Shown piece after piece: positions 9,932-18,271 of a stretch of DNA of 64,000 nucleotides (position 1 is the first letter of the stretch; each line of letters opens with the position of its first letter). The notes beneath the pieces were generated by a model, which was not told where the DNA came from, searched no databases, and saw only the letters and a list, made by a program, of their open reading frames with translations. Position numbers and translations under genes: made by a program. The stretch comes from Streptomyces spirodelae (GTDB taxonomy: Bacteria; Actinomycetota; Actinomycetes; Streptomycetales; Streptomycetaceae). The stretch covers positions 22,363-86,362 of the forward strand of contig NZ_JAFFZN010000033.1 in NCBI RefSeq assembly GCF_017676385.1. Direction: 5' to 3'.

Positions 9932-10546
9932 ATGTCTTTCGCACAGGAATGGGCAGGACTGGTGGCCGATGCGCGCGCCAGGCAGTCGACTTCGATGCGG
10001 TTGAACGGCGCCGGGGACTCCCCAGGAGGTTCCGGCGGACCCGGAGGCAAGGGCGACGGCAAGATACTCCATGTGACGAAGGACGTCCTGAAGTCACACG
10101 CCGGCAAGGCGAAAGAAGTGAGCGAGGCGTTCGCCAAGGCGGACAACGCCGCCATGCGGGAGACGGAGCAGGTTCCCGGCTCCATGAAGGGCTTCGCCAG
10201 CGACGAGGCGTTCAAGGACTTCCAGGAGTTGTGGCGCGACCAGATGAAATATCTGGGGAGCCTCTACTCCGGTGTCGCCAAGGCCCTGACCTCCGTCGAG
10301 AAGGTCTTCACGATGACCGACGAGGAGCGGCGCAGGGAGTTGGAGAAGGCCGTGCCGGACAAGGACGTCCCGGCAAAGCCGGGTGATCTGCTGAAGCCGA
10401 ACAACCCCTACCTGCTCGACCGCGCCCGGACGGACTTCCCGCTCACCCAGGACCCCGGCCCGTCGCTGTTGAACCCACAGGGCACGGACAAGCCCGTCTA
10501 CGGGCCGTACGCGCCGACGGTGCCTACTGCTGAGCCGAAGTCCTAG
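9932..10546 (+). CDS. small ESX-like helical protein, cassette copy 1
   Basis: 204 residues. An N-terminal M-S-F-A-Q-E-W-A-G-L helix is followed by a Gly-rich linker (26-44), a long amphipathic helical region (48-140) and a Pro-rich tail. There is no signal peptide. This pattern, and a partner gene 11 bp downstream, match small WXG100-superfamily proteins that Streptomyces encode beside larger W-x-G proteins and that are candidate type VII secretion substrates. The central helices are shared with copy 2 (R-E-T-E-Q-V-P-G-S-M-K-G-F-A-S-D-E-A-F). A canonical W-x-G turn is not obvious, so secretion is inference. The paralogue is at 13082. Confidence 0.7.
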   Translation: MSFAQEWAGLVADARARQSTSMRLNGAGDSPGGSGGPGGKGDGKILHVTKDVLKSHAGKAKEVSEAFAKADNAAMRETEQVPGSMKGFASDEAFKDFQELWRDQMKYLGSLYSGVAKALTSVEKVFTMTDEERRRELEKAVPDKDVPAKPGDLLKPNNPYLLDRARTDFPLTQDPGPSLLNPQGTDKPVYGPYAPTVPTAEPKS

Positions 10547-10557
10547 GGGAGTATTCG

Positions 10558-12900
10558 ATGTCGCCCACGCCGTCCCTCGCCTACTCGGACGTCCGCAACG
10601 TCAACCTCGGCCCGCTGCGCGAGGCGGTGCGCGAATGGGGAAAGCTCCCCGAGGAGTTGCGGAAGTCCATCACCAGTTTCAACCGCACCGTGTCAGGGCC
10701 ACTGGAGTCCTCCGACTGGAAGGGTGACGCCGCCGAGGCCGCGTTCAAGAAGTTCCGGCACATCCGCAGCCAGATGACCGAGGCCGCGGGCGAGGCCGAG
10801 AACATCGGCACCGTGATGTCGGAGGCCCTCAAGGCGTTCGAGGGCGCGCAGGAAGACCTCAAGAGGATCGAGAAGGCGGTCTCCGCCAAGCTCCCGGACG
10901 GCAGCGAGAGCTGGCTCAAGGTCAACCCCGAGGAAGGGGTCGTCTATCTGCAGTCGCCCGACGGCAAGCCGGTGACTCCCGGCCAGCAGAAGGCGTACCA
11001 CGAGACGATCGTCAGCTACAACAACCGCATCCGGGAAATCCTGGAGAACGCCGCCATCGCCGACAAGCGGCTCAAGACGGCTCTGCAGATCGACCCGGAA
11101 GGCAAGGGCTTCAACGACGACATCGCGGCACACCTCAAGGACGTCGACAAGGAAACCAAGGAAGACGTCGACGCCGCGTTGAAACTGGCCCAGGACAAGG
11201 GCCCCGAGATGAGCGAGAAGGAGCTGTCGAGGCTCAACGGCCTGCTGGCCAAGAACGCCAAGAACGCCGACTTCGCCGAGCAGTTCACGCTCGGCATGGG
11301 CCCCAAGGGCTCGATCGACTTCTGGTACAACATGGCCAAGCCCAGGACCGAGGATCGCGGCCCGTCGGGCTCCGTCAGGGTGGACTGGACCAAGGGCGAG
11401 GCCGCCAGGCGCGCCGCGCTCCAGGACAACCTGGGGGTCGTGATGGGCCTGGCCAGCAACTCCAACTCACCCGAGATGACGCAGTGGAAGAAGGACATGC
11501 TGGACATCAGCATGGACCGTATCCACGCCGACGAGGCGAAGGGCAAGCCGTACGCGTCCCAGGGCCCCTACAACGCGCAGGTGCTCAGCAATCTCATGCG
11601 CACGGGGAAGTGGGATTCGAACTTCCTCAACAGCTACGGCGACAAGCTCCTGGACAAGGACCAGGAAAAAGCCGTCCACAACATGAAGAACGACCCGCCG
11701 AGCAAGTGGATCAGCGGCGGCCTCTCCGACTCCGCGTTCCTCAATTTCGGCGCGAAGAACGACGCGGGCGAGGACCCGGTCACCGGCCTCATGGAGGCGC
11801 TCAACCACAACCCGGACGCGTCCACCGAGTTCTTCAAGGACGAGGACCACTTCGACTACCTCACCAGGGAACGCGACTGGCCGGCCGACGGCGAGATAGC
11901 GGACGAGGGCAAGCTCAAGGACGTCAAGGGCGGGCACCAGTCGCTCGCCCACGCGCTGACCGCGGCGACGACCGGGCACGAGTGGGACGCCCCGCTGGCG
12001 CACCCGCCGAACCACACCAAGGACCAGGCGCACGTCATGTCGGAGCTGGTCAAGGGCGTGGCGTCCAAGGACGACCACATCAAGCTGGAGGCCGGAATGC
12101 ACTCGCCACTGGGGCGGGCCGCGGCCGAGTACACGCCGGACTTCTTCCGCGCCATGAAGGACGGCTCCGAGGACACCAAGCTCTTCCCCCTGCAGGGCGC
12201 GCAGGCCGATATGAACCACGTCGACGCGACCCGGTTCATGCTCCGGCTGGGCCAGGACCCGGACGCGAACGCGGCACTGACCCAGGCCCAGAAGCTCTAC
12301 ACAGCCGAGACGCTGGAACACCACCTGGCCGGCGACCTGCCCGCCGGCCAGAAGTACGACGCCAGCCCCAAGGAGACCGTGCAGGAAATCCTCCGCGCCT
12401 CCGGAGAGACCTCAGGAACCCTGGCCATCGGACGCCAGGAAGCCCTGATCGGGCCCGCGGTCGTGCGGGACGCGCAGTTCGAGAGCTCGACGCTGAGCGC
12501 ACGCCTGTGGAGCAACACCGGCTTCGCCACCGCGGTGATCCCCGCGACGGTCAAATGGATGAGCCCCGTGGGTGGCGCGGCCCTGGGCACCATCGTCACG
12601 GGCGGCGAGGGGGCCGCAGCTTACGACATCGACGCGATGATCTCCCGCAGCGAGAGCATCGACAAGGCTGACGTCGCCTCCCAGATATACGACCGCGCCC
12701 AGAAGCGCGACATCCAGCAGAACGAGGCCATCCTCGAAGCCATCGAGAAGACCTACAACGTCGACACCTCCAACACCTGGGCGGAGATCTACTCCAAGGA
12801 GGGCTACAACGAGGCCGTCACCAGGGTGGGACGTACAGCACCCTTTCTGGACTCCATCGACCAGGTCAAAAGCCTTCCCGTGGACCGTCCCGACTCATAG
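10558..12900 (+). CDS. large WXG-headed protein, cassette copy 1
   Basis: 780 residues. Residues 18-120 form a helical hairpin with W54-K55-G56 at the turn, as in WXG100 proteins. The long remainder is polar and mostly helical, with a hydrophobic stretch at about 657-684 (A-V-I-P-A-T-V-K-W-M-S-P-V-G-G-A-A-L-G). It resembles long uncharacterised actinobacterial proteins of the DUF6571 type; no catalytic motif is visible. GGGGAG precedes the ATG, and it follows the small gene by 11 bp, so both are likely one operon. It may be an exported toxin or structural effector, but no toxin domain or immunity gene is recognisable. Paralogue at 13715. Confidence 0.7.
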   Translation: MSPTPSLAYSDVRNVNLGPLREAVREWGKLPEELRKSITSFNRTVSGPLESSDWKGDAAEAAFKKFRHIRSQMTEAAGEAENIGTVMSEALKAFEGAQEDLKRIEKAVSAKLPDGSESWLKVNPEEGVVYLQSPDGKPVTPGQQKAYHETIVSYNNRIREILENAAIADKRLKTALQIDPEGKGFNDDIAAHLKDVDKETKEDVDAALKLAQDKGPEMSEKELSRLNGLLAKNAKNADFAEQFTLGMGPKGSIDFWYNMAKPRTEDRGPSGSVRVDWTKGEAARRAALQDNLGVVMGLASNSNSPEMTQWKKDMLDISMDRIHADEAKGKPYASQGPYNAQVLSNLMRTGKWDSNFLNSYGDKLLDKDQEKAVHNMKNDPPSKWISGGLSDSAFLNFGAKNDAGEDPVTGLMEALNHNPDASTEFFKDEDHFDYLTRERDWPADGEIADEGKLKDVKGGHQSLAHALTAATTGHEWDAPLAHPPNHTKDQAHVMSELVKGVASKDDHIKLEAGMHSPLGRAAAEYTPDFFRAMKDGSEDTKLFPLQGAQADMNHVDATRFMLRLGQDPDANAALTQAQKLYTAETLEHHLAGDLPAGQKYDASPKETVQEILRASGETSGTLAIGRQEALIGPAVVRDAQFESSTLSARLWSNTGFATAVIPATVKWMSPVGGAALGTIVTGGEGAAAYDIDAMISRSESIDKADVASQIYDRAQKRDIQQNEAILEAIEKTYNVDTSNTWAEIYSKEGYNEAVTRVGRTAPFLDSIDQVKSLPVDRPDS

Positions 12901-12963
12901 CGCGACAGTTCCCGGTCCGGCTTCCTCGCCGCCCTTCTCCCCGTGGTCGCGCTTTCTTCACCG

Positions 12964-12981
12964 TCCCGTTACGGGAACGGG
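12964..12981. terminator. short inverted repeat between cassette copies
   Basis: TCCCGT-T-ACGGGA (12964-12976), with an overlapping alternative CCCGTT/AACGGG. It lies 63 bp past the copy 1 stop. It could be a weak terminator or an operator; it has no counterpart upstream of copy 1. Confidence 0.3.
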
Positions 12982-13024
12982 AGAAACGCCCCATTTCGTC
13001 GGTTATCTGAAGACAACACCGGTA

Positions 13025-13081
13025 CTTCTCTTGTAAGTTCCTTTGCAGGTCGGAGATGTTCACCGACGAAAGCGGGGATTC
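13025..13081 (+). promoter_or_regulatory. conserved leader of cassette copy 2
   Basis: Counterpart of 9875-9931: same cttctcttgtaagtt block, same TTGTAA to GATGTT 18-bp spacing, and the same GTCGG/CCGAC dyad just before the start codon. The bases between the blocks differ, so the matching parts look selected or recently converted. Confidence 0.55.
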
Positions 13082-13693
13082 ATGTCTTTCCGGCAGGAGT
13101 GGGCGGGGCTGGTGGCCGACGCCCGTACCAGGCAGTCGACTTCGACGCAGTTGAACGGTGCGGGAGACCAGGGGGGCGGCGGGAAGGGAGACGGAAAGTG
13201 GCTGCAGGTGACCGATGACCTCCTGCGCTCCTACGCCGAGAAGGTGGAGACAGCCGGCACCGCCTTCCAGAAGGTGGACAACGTCGCGATGCGGGAGACG
13301 GAGCAGGTTCCCGGCTCCATGAAGGGCTTCGCCAGCGACGAGGCGTTCAAGCAGTTCCAGAAGATGTGGCGCGGCCAGATGGCGTACGTGAGGAAGAGGT
13401 ACGCGGCCGTGGCCAAGACCCTCAACGACTGCGCGAAGAGCTTCAAGGCGACGGACGCCTGGACCAAGGAGCAGGTCGAGAAGATCGAGCGGGACAAGCG
13501 CGCCAAGGACAACCCGCTGCTGCCCGACAACTACCTGCTCAACCCGACGAACCCGGCCTTCCCCCTCGCTCCCGGGCTGCAGAGGCCCGGCCTGTCGACG
13601 TACTCGCCCCTGCTGGATCCGAACCTGACGGACAAGCCGGTGTACGGGCCTCCGGTGCCGCCGTCGGCACCGACGACCACGCCGAACTCCTGA
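13082..13693 (+). CDS. small ESX-like helical protein, cassette copy 2
   Basis: 203 residues, clear paralogue of 9932-10546: the same M-S-F-x-Q-E-W-A-G-L-V-A-D-A-R opening, Gly-rich linker (26-40), helical middle and Pro-rich C-terminus ending in P-S-A-P-T-T-T-P-N-S. The block R-E-T-E-Q-V-P-G-S-M-K-G-F-A-S-D-E-A-F is identical in the two proteins; elsewhere they differ by many substitutions and small gaps. There is no signal peptide. It precedes the large partner by 21 bp. Role as an ESX-like secreted or chaperone partner is inferred from architecture. Confidence 0.7.
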   Translation: MSFRQEWAGLVADARTRQSTSTQLNGAGDQGGGGKGDGKWLQVTDDLLRSYAEKVETAGTAFQKVDNVAMRETEQVPGSMKGFASDEAFKQFQKMWRGQMAYVRKRYAAVAKTLNDCAKSFKATDAWTKEQVEKIERDKRAKDNPLLPDNYLLNPTNPAFPLAPGLQRPGLSTYSPLLDPNLTDKPVYGPPVPPSAPTTTPNS

Positions 13694-13714
13694 GGAAAGC
13701 GGGGAAGCAGGGCG

Positions 13715-16075
13715 ATGAGCGAGCACACTCTCGACTACACGACGGTACGTCACGTCGATCTGACGCCGCTGCGCGAAGCCGTGCGTGAGTGGGGCAAGCT
13801 CCCCGAGGACTTCATGGAGGTCCATACGAGCTTCGAGCGCACGGTCTCCAAACCGCTGACCACACACCAGTCCGGGTGGCACGGGGAGGCGAAGGACGCG
13901 GCGTTCAAAGCGTTCCGCAGCCTGCAGGGCCAGGTGACGGAAGCCGCGGGGCAGGCCCGGAAGATGAGCATCGTGATGTCCGAGGCGCTCAACAGGATCC
14001 AGCAGGCCAAGGACGATCTGAAGGCCGTCGAGGACGAGGTGAACGCCAAGCCGAAGGACAAGGACGCCAAGAACTACCTTCTGCTGAACGAGAAGGACGG
14101 CGTCGTCTACATCGACCCGCCCGCGAGCGAGGACAGCCCGGGGCTGCGGAAGGCTTACCACGAGACGATCGCGGACCTCAACCGCCGCATCCTGACGGCA
14201 CTGACCACCGCGTCCGAGGCCGACCAGGCGCTGAAGACCGCCCTGCTGTACGACCCGGAGGGCGAGGGCTTCAACGACAACATCGCGGGCCACCTCGCGG
14301 ACCTGGACAAGCAGGCCAGGAACGACGCCGACGCGCTGTTCAAGCTGGCGGGCGACGAGGACTTCAAACGGGACCCGAAGCTGATCTCCAAGGTCAACGG
14401 CATTCTCGCGAGGAACTCCGACAACCCCTACTTCGCCGAGGAGTTCGCCACCCGCAAGGGCGCCAAGGGCATCCTCGAGTTCTGGTACAGGACGGCGAAG
14501 CCGGACTACGAAGACGGCCCGTTCATGGAGCCGAAGAAGCGTCCGGCCGGGGTGGACAAGCAGCTCGCCGCGCTCCAGGACAATCTCAGCAACACCCTCG
14601 CCCTGGCCAGCCGCTCGACCTCGCCCGAGATGACGCAGTGGAAGCAGGACGTCATCGACCTCGGCTACAAACGGTTGCCGGGCGAGACGGGCCCCTACAT
14701 GTCCGAGCCGCCCTACGGCTTCCAGGTGATGAGCAACCTGATGCGGACGGGGAAGTGGGACACCCAGTTCCTGCACGACTACGGCGACAAGCTGGTGGAG
14801 ACGGACAAGAAGTCCTTCATCGGTCCCGGGGGCCGCGAGGAGGACCAGGGACACCGCAAGTGGCTCAGCAACGGACGGGCGCCCAACGACTTCCTCAACT
14901 TCGGCGACGCGAACGACAACGGCGCGGACCCGTTCACCGGCTACATGGAGGCGCTGGGCCACAACGCGGAAGCGTCCACGGACTTCTTCAACGACGACGA
15001 CAAGTTCGACTACACGCTGCGGGAACGCAGGTGGCTGCCGGACGGTGAACCGTCGGGCGAGGGCCCGGACAAGGGCGCCACCGGGCCCCGGGTGGCCCTC
15101 GGTCACGCGCTGGCCTCCGCGACGACCGGCCACGACTGGGACGCTCCCCTGGCGCACCCGCCGTCCCACACCAAGGACCAGGCGCACATCATGTCGGAGC
15201 TGGTCAAGGGCGTGGCCGAGAAGGACGGCATCGAACTCGCCCCGGGGATGCACGACGGGCTGGGCCGGGCCGCGGCCGAGTACACGCCGGACTTCTTCCG
15301 CGCCATGAAGGACGGCTCCGAGGACACCAAGCTCTTCCCCATGGAGGGCGTCCAGGCCAACTTCGGCGACGGTGAGGCGCACGAGAACGACCACATGAAC
15401 GTCACCCGGTTCCTCGTCAAACTCGGCCAGGACCCGGACGCCAACGCGGCGCTGACCCAGGCCCAGAAGCTCTACACAGCCGAGACGCTGGAACACCACC
15501 TGGCCGGCGACCTGCCCGCCGGCCAGAAGTACGACGCCAGCCCCAAGGAGACCGTGCAGGAAATCCTCCGCGCCTCCGGAGAGACCTCAGGAACGCTCGC
15601 CATCGGACGCCAGGAAGCCGTGGTCGGAGCTGCCGTCGCCCGTGACGCGCAGTTCGAGAGCTCGACGCTGAGCGCGCGGCTGTGGGGCAACACGGGCTTC
15701 GCCGCCGCGGTGATCCCCGCGACGGTCAAGTGGATGAGCCCGGTGGGTGGCGCGGCCCTGGGCACCATCGTCACGGGAGCGGAGAGCGCCCTCGCCTACG
15801 ACATCGACGCACGGATCTCCAGGAGCGAGAGCATCGACAAGGCCGACATCGCCTCCCAGATGTACGACCGCGCCCAGAAGCGCGACATCCAGCAGAACGA
15901 GGCCGTCCTCGAAGCCATCGAGAAGACCCACCACGTCGACACGTCCAACACCTGGGCGGAGATCTACTCCAAGGAGGGCTACAACCAGGCAGTGACCAGG
16001 GTCTCCCGCACCGCGCCCTTCCTCGACTCCCTCGACCAGGTCAAGAGCCTCCCCGTGGAACGCCCCGACTCCTGA
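13715..16075 (+). CDS. large WXG-headed protein, cassette copy 2
   Basis: 786 residues, full-length paralogue of 10558-12900. The N-terminal hairpin has W55-H56-G57 at the turn. The middle third is the most diverged; the C-terminal third is nearly identical, including a 143-bp stretch with no DNA difference (15452-15594 versus 12277-12419). The hydrophobic segment F-A-A-A-V-I-P-A-T-V-K-W-M-S-P is kept. The mixed pattern of high and low identity suggests gene conversion at the 3' end. It ends 27 bp from the convergent paoC stop. Function unknown; see copy 1 for what it may be. Confidence 0.7.
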   Translation: MSEHTLDYTTVRHVDLTPLREAVREWGKLPEDFMEVHTSFERTVSKPLTTHQSGWHGEAKDAAFKAFRSLQGQVTEAAGQARKMSIVMSEALNRIQQAKDDLKAVEDEVNAKPKDKDAKNYLLLNEKDGVVYIDPPASEDSPGLRKAYHETIADLNRRILTALTTASEADQALKTALLYDPEGEGFNDNIAGHLADLDKQARNDADALFKLAGDEDFKRDPKLISKVNGILARNSDNPYFAEEFATRKGAKGILEFWYRTAKPDYEDGPFMEPKKRPAGVDKQLAALQDNLSNTLALASRSTSPEMTQWKQDVIDLGYKRLPGETGPYMSEPPYGFQVMSNLMRTGKWDTQFLHDYGDKLVETDKKSFIGPGGREEDQGHRKWLSNGRAPNDFLNFGDANDNGADPFTGYMEALGHNAEASTDFFNDDDKFDYTLRERRWLPDGEPSGEGPDKGATGPRVALGHALASATTGHDWDAPLAHPPSHTKDQAHIMSELVKGVAEKDGIELAPGMHDGLGRAAAEYTPDFFRAMKDGSEDTKLFPMEGVQANFGDGEAHENDHMNVTRFLVKLGQDPDANAALTQAQKLYTAETLEHHLAGDLPAGQKYDASPKETVQEILRASGETSGTLAIGRQEAVVGAAVARDAQFESSTLSARLWGNTGFAAAVIPATVKWMSPVGGAALGTIVTGAESALAYDIDARISRSESIDKADIASQMYDRAQKRDIQQNEAVLEAIEKTHHVDTSNTWAEIYSKEGYNQAVTRVSRTAPFLDSLDQVKSLPVERPDS

Positions 16076-16102
16076 CCCGCCCGCCACCGCGCCGCTGCCG
16101 GC

Positions 16103-18211
16103 TCACTCCACCAGCAGCACTCCCACCCGGTCCGGGGTCAGCGGCAGCTCCCGGTAGCGGCGCCCGGTGGCGTGGTGGACGGCGTTGGCGATGGCCGCCG
16201 GGGTGCCGACGATGCCGATCTCGCCGATGCCCTTGCCGCCCACGGGGTTGAGGTGCGGGTCGTGCTCCTCGATCCAGTGCGCGTCGATGTCGGGGACATC
16301 CGCGTGCGCGGGGACGTGGTAGCCGGCCAGGTCCTTCTCGACGAAGCCGCCGAGCGCCGGGTCCAGCGAGCTGTGCTCGGTCAGTGCCATGCCCAGACCC
16401 ATCGTCATCCCGCCGATGAACTGCGAGCGTGCCGTGCGCGCGTTGAGGATGCGGCCCGCGGCGAAGACGCCCAGCAGCCGCCGCGTCCGCACCTCGCCGG
16501 TGACCGTGTCCACGGCGACCTCGGCGAAGACGGCGCCGAAGGCGTGCCGTGCGTACTCCTCCAGGGACTGGACGTCGCTCGTGGTGTCGACGGTGACGAT
16601 GCTGCCGCCCGACTCGCGCAGCTCCCGGCACGCCTTGTGGACGGCCCAGCCCCAGGATGCGGTGCCCGAGGAGCCGCCTGCCAGCGGCGCTGTGGGCAAA
16701 TCGCTGCTGCCGACGTCGATCCGGACGGCGTCCAACGGCACACCCAGCTCCTCGGCGGCGATCTGGGCGAGGACGGTACGCGCCCCGGTGCCGATGTCGG
16801 TGGCGTTGACCCGTACGTGGTACGAGGGGTCCGAGCCGTCGCCCAGCGCCTGGACGGATGCCGTGGAGGGCGCCACCAGCACCGGATAGGTGGAGGCTGC
16901 GACGCCGGTGCCCAGCAGCAGGTGGCCGTCGCGTCGGGTGGCGGGGCGCGGGTCGCGGCGCTCCCAGCCGAACCGGCGGGCGCCCTCGCGCAGGCAGTCG
17001 GCGAGATGGTGGCTGCTGAACGGTTTGCCGCTGTCCGGTTCCCGCTCTGGGATGTTGCGCAGCCGCAGCTCGACGGGGTCGATACCGAGTTCGGTGGCCA
17101 CCTCGTCCATGGCGCACTCCAGCGCCAGCATGCCGGAGGCGTCGCCGGGCGCGCGCATCCAGGAGGGGGTGGGGACGTCCAGCGCGACGACCTGGTGACC
17201 GGTGCGGATGCCGTCGGCGCCGTACATCACCCGGGACGGTACGGCGGACTGCTCGACGAACTCGTCGACGGTCGAGGTGTGGGTGATCGCCTCGTGGCCG
17301 AGCGCCGCCAGCGTGCCGTCGTCGCGGGCGCCGAGCCGCAGCCGCTGGATGGTGGGCGCGCGGTGACCCACCACGGAGCACAGCTCGCGACGGGGCAGGA
17401 CGACCTTGACGGCGCGCCCGGTGTGCCGGGCGCCCATCGCGGCGAGCACCACCTGGGCGCGCGGGGTGCCCTTGGAGCCGAAGCCGCCGCCGACGTGCTC
17501 GGAGACGACGGTGACCTGCTTGGGGTCGAGGCCGAAGAGCGCGGCCAGCGTCTGGCCGACCAGGGTGGCGCCCTGGCTGGAGTCGTAGGCGATCAGATGA
17601 CCGCCCTCCCACACGGCGGTGGCGGCGTGCGGCTCCATGGGGTGGTTGTGCAGCGGGCTGAGGGTGTAGGTGAGGTCGAAGCGGTGCGCGGCTGCCGCGT
17701 ACTCCGCGTCGAAGTCGCCGGTCTCCCGGTCGCCGGGGTAGCCGCCATTGGCCTGCTCGGGGTGGTAGAGCTCCGGATGGTCGGCGCTCACCAGGCTGTC
17801 GTGCGGCTCCTCGGCGTAGCTGACACGCAGCGCCCGCGCCATCTCGCGCGCCGTCTCCAGCGTCTCGCCGACGGCCAGCGCCACGTACCAGCCGCGGTGC
17901 GGCACCCGCGGGGACTGGAGCAGGCGGAGGGTGGGGTCGTCGGGCTCGCCGAGCCGGGGCGCGTTGTCGTGGGTGAGGACGGCCAGTGCGCCGGGCAGCG
18001 CCAGGGCTTCGCCGTCGTCGATGCCGGTGACGCTGCCGCGCGGCACGGCCGCTGCGACAGGCCAGCCGTACGCGCAGTGCGGCGGGGTGTGCTCGGCGGC
18101 GTACCGCGCCGTTCCGGTGACCTTGGCGCGGCCCTCGCGGCGGAGAGCGGGGGAGCCGAGGACGCGCTGCGCCGTCGCGTCGGTGCGGGTGGTGGTGTCG
18201 TCTACAGCCAT
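16103..18211 (-). CDS. paoC: PaoC-like molybdopterin-binding aldehyde oxidoreductase subunit
   Basis: 702 residues of the xanthine oxidase family catalytic subunit. Visible signatures are G-R-A-K-V-T-G-T-A-R-Y near residue 28, V-G-G-G-F-G-S-K-G (Moco loop, about 245), P-T-P-S-W-M-R-A-P-G near 345, and the C-terminal G-G-K-G-I-G-E-I-G that carries the catalytic glutamate. The three-gene FeS/FAD/Mo order matches bacterial PaoABC aldehyde oxidoreductases. The start ATG at 18211 follows a spacer made of repeated GAGGAC units. Substrate could be an aromatic aldehyde, but this is not proven. Confidence 0.87.
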   Translation of the reverse strand: MAVDDTTTRTDATAQRVLGSPALRREGRAKVTGTARYAAEHTPPHCAYGWPVAAAVPRGSVTGIDDGEALALPGALAVLTHDNAPRLGEPDDPTLRLLQSPRVPHRGWYVALAVGETLETAREMARALRVSYAEEPHDSLVSADHPELYHPEQANGGYPGDRETGDFDAEYAAAAHRFDLTYTLSPLHNHPMEPHAATAVWEGGHLIAYDSSQGATLVGQTLAALFGLDPKQVTVVSEHVGGGFGSKGTPRAQVVLAAMGARHTGRAVKVVLPRRELCSVVGHRAPTIQRLRLGARDDGTLAALGHEAITHTSTVDEFVEQSAVPSRVMYGADGIRTGHQVVALDVPTPSWMRAPGDASGMLALECAMDEVATELGIDPVELRLRNIPEREPDSGKPFSSHHLADCLREGARRFGWERRDPRPATRRDGHLLLGTGVAASTYPVLVAPSTASVQALGDGSDPSYHVRVNATDIGTGARTVLAQIAAEELGVPLDAVRIDVGSSDLPTAPLAGGSSGTASWGWAVHKACRELRESGGSIVTVDTTSDVQSLEEYARHAFGAVFAEVAVDTVTGEVRTRRLLGVFAAGRILNARTARSQFIGGMTMGLGMALTEHSSLDPALGGFVEKDLAGYHVPAHADVPDIDAHWIEEHDPHLNPVGGKGIGEIGIVGTPAAIANAVHHATGRRYRELPLTPDRVGVLLVE

Positions 18212-18271
18212 CGTCCTGTCCTCGTCCTCGTCCTCGTCCGCGTCCGTGTCCTCGTCCGTGTCCTCGGCTCC
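18212..18271 (-). repeat. GAGGAC hexamer repeat between paoB and paoC
   Basis: The 60-bp spacer, read on the coding strand, holds about six GAGGA-type Shine-Dalgarno-like units, many spaced by 6 bp, ending just before the paoC ATG. Any could bind the ribosome. Confidence 0.6.

Noticed and set aside
12866..15499. 877-residue frame antisense to the copy 2 cassette
   Set aside because: Composition is the usual Leu/Val/Gly/Arg shadow and it covers two well-supported plus-strand genes with ribosome sites.
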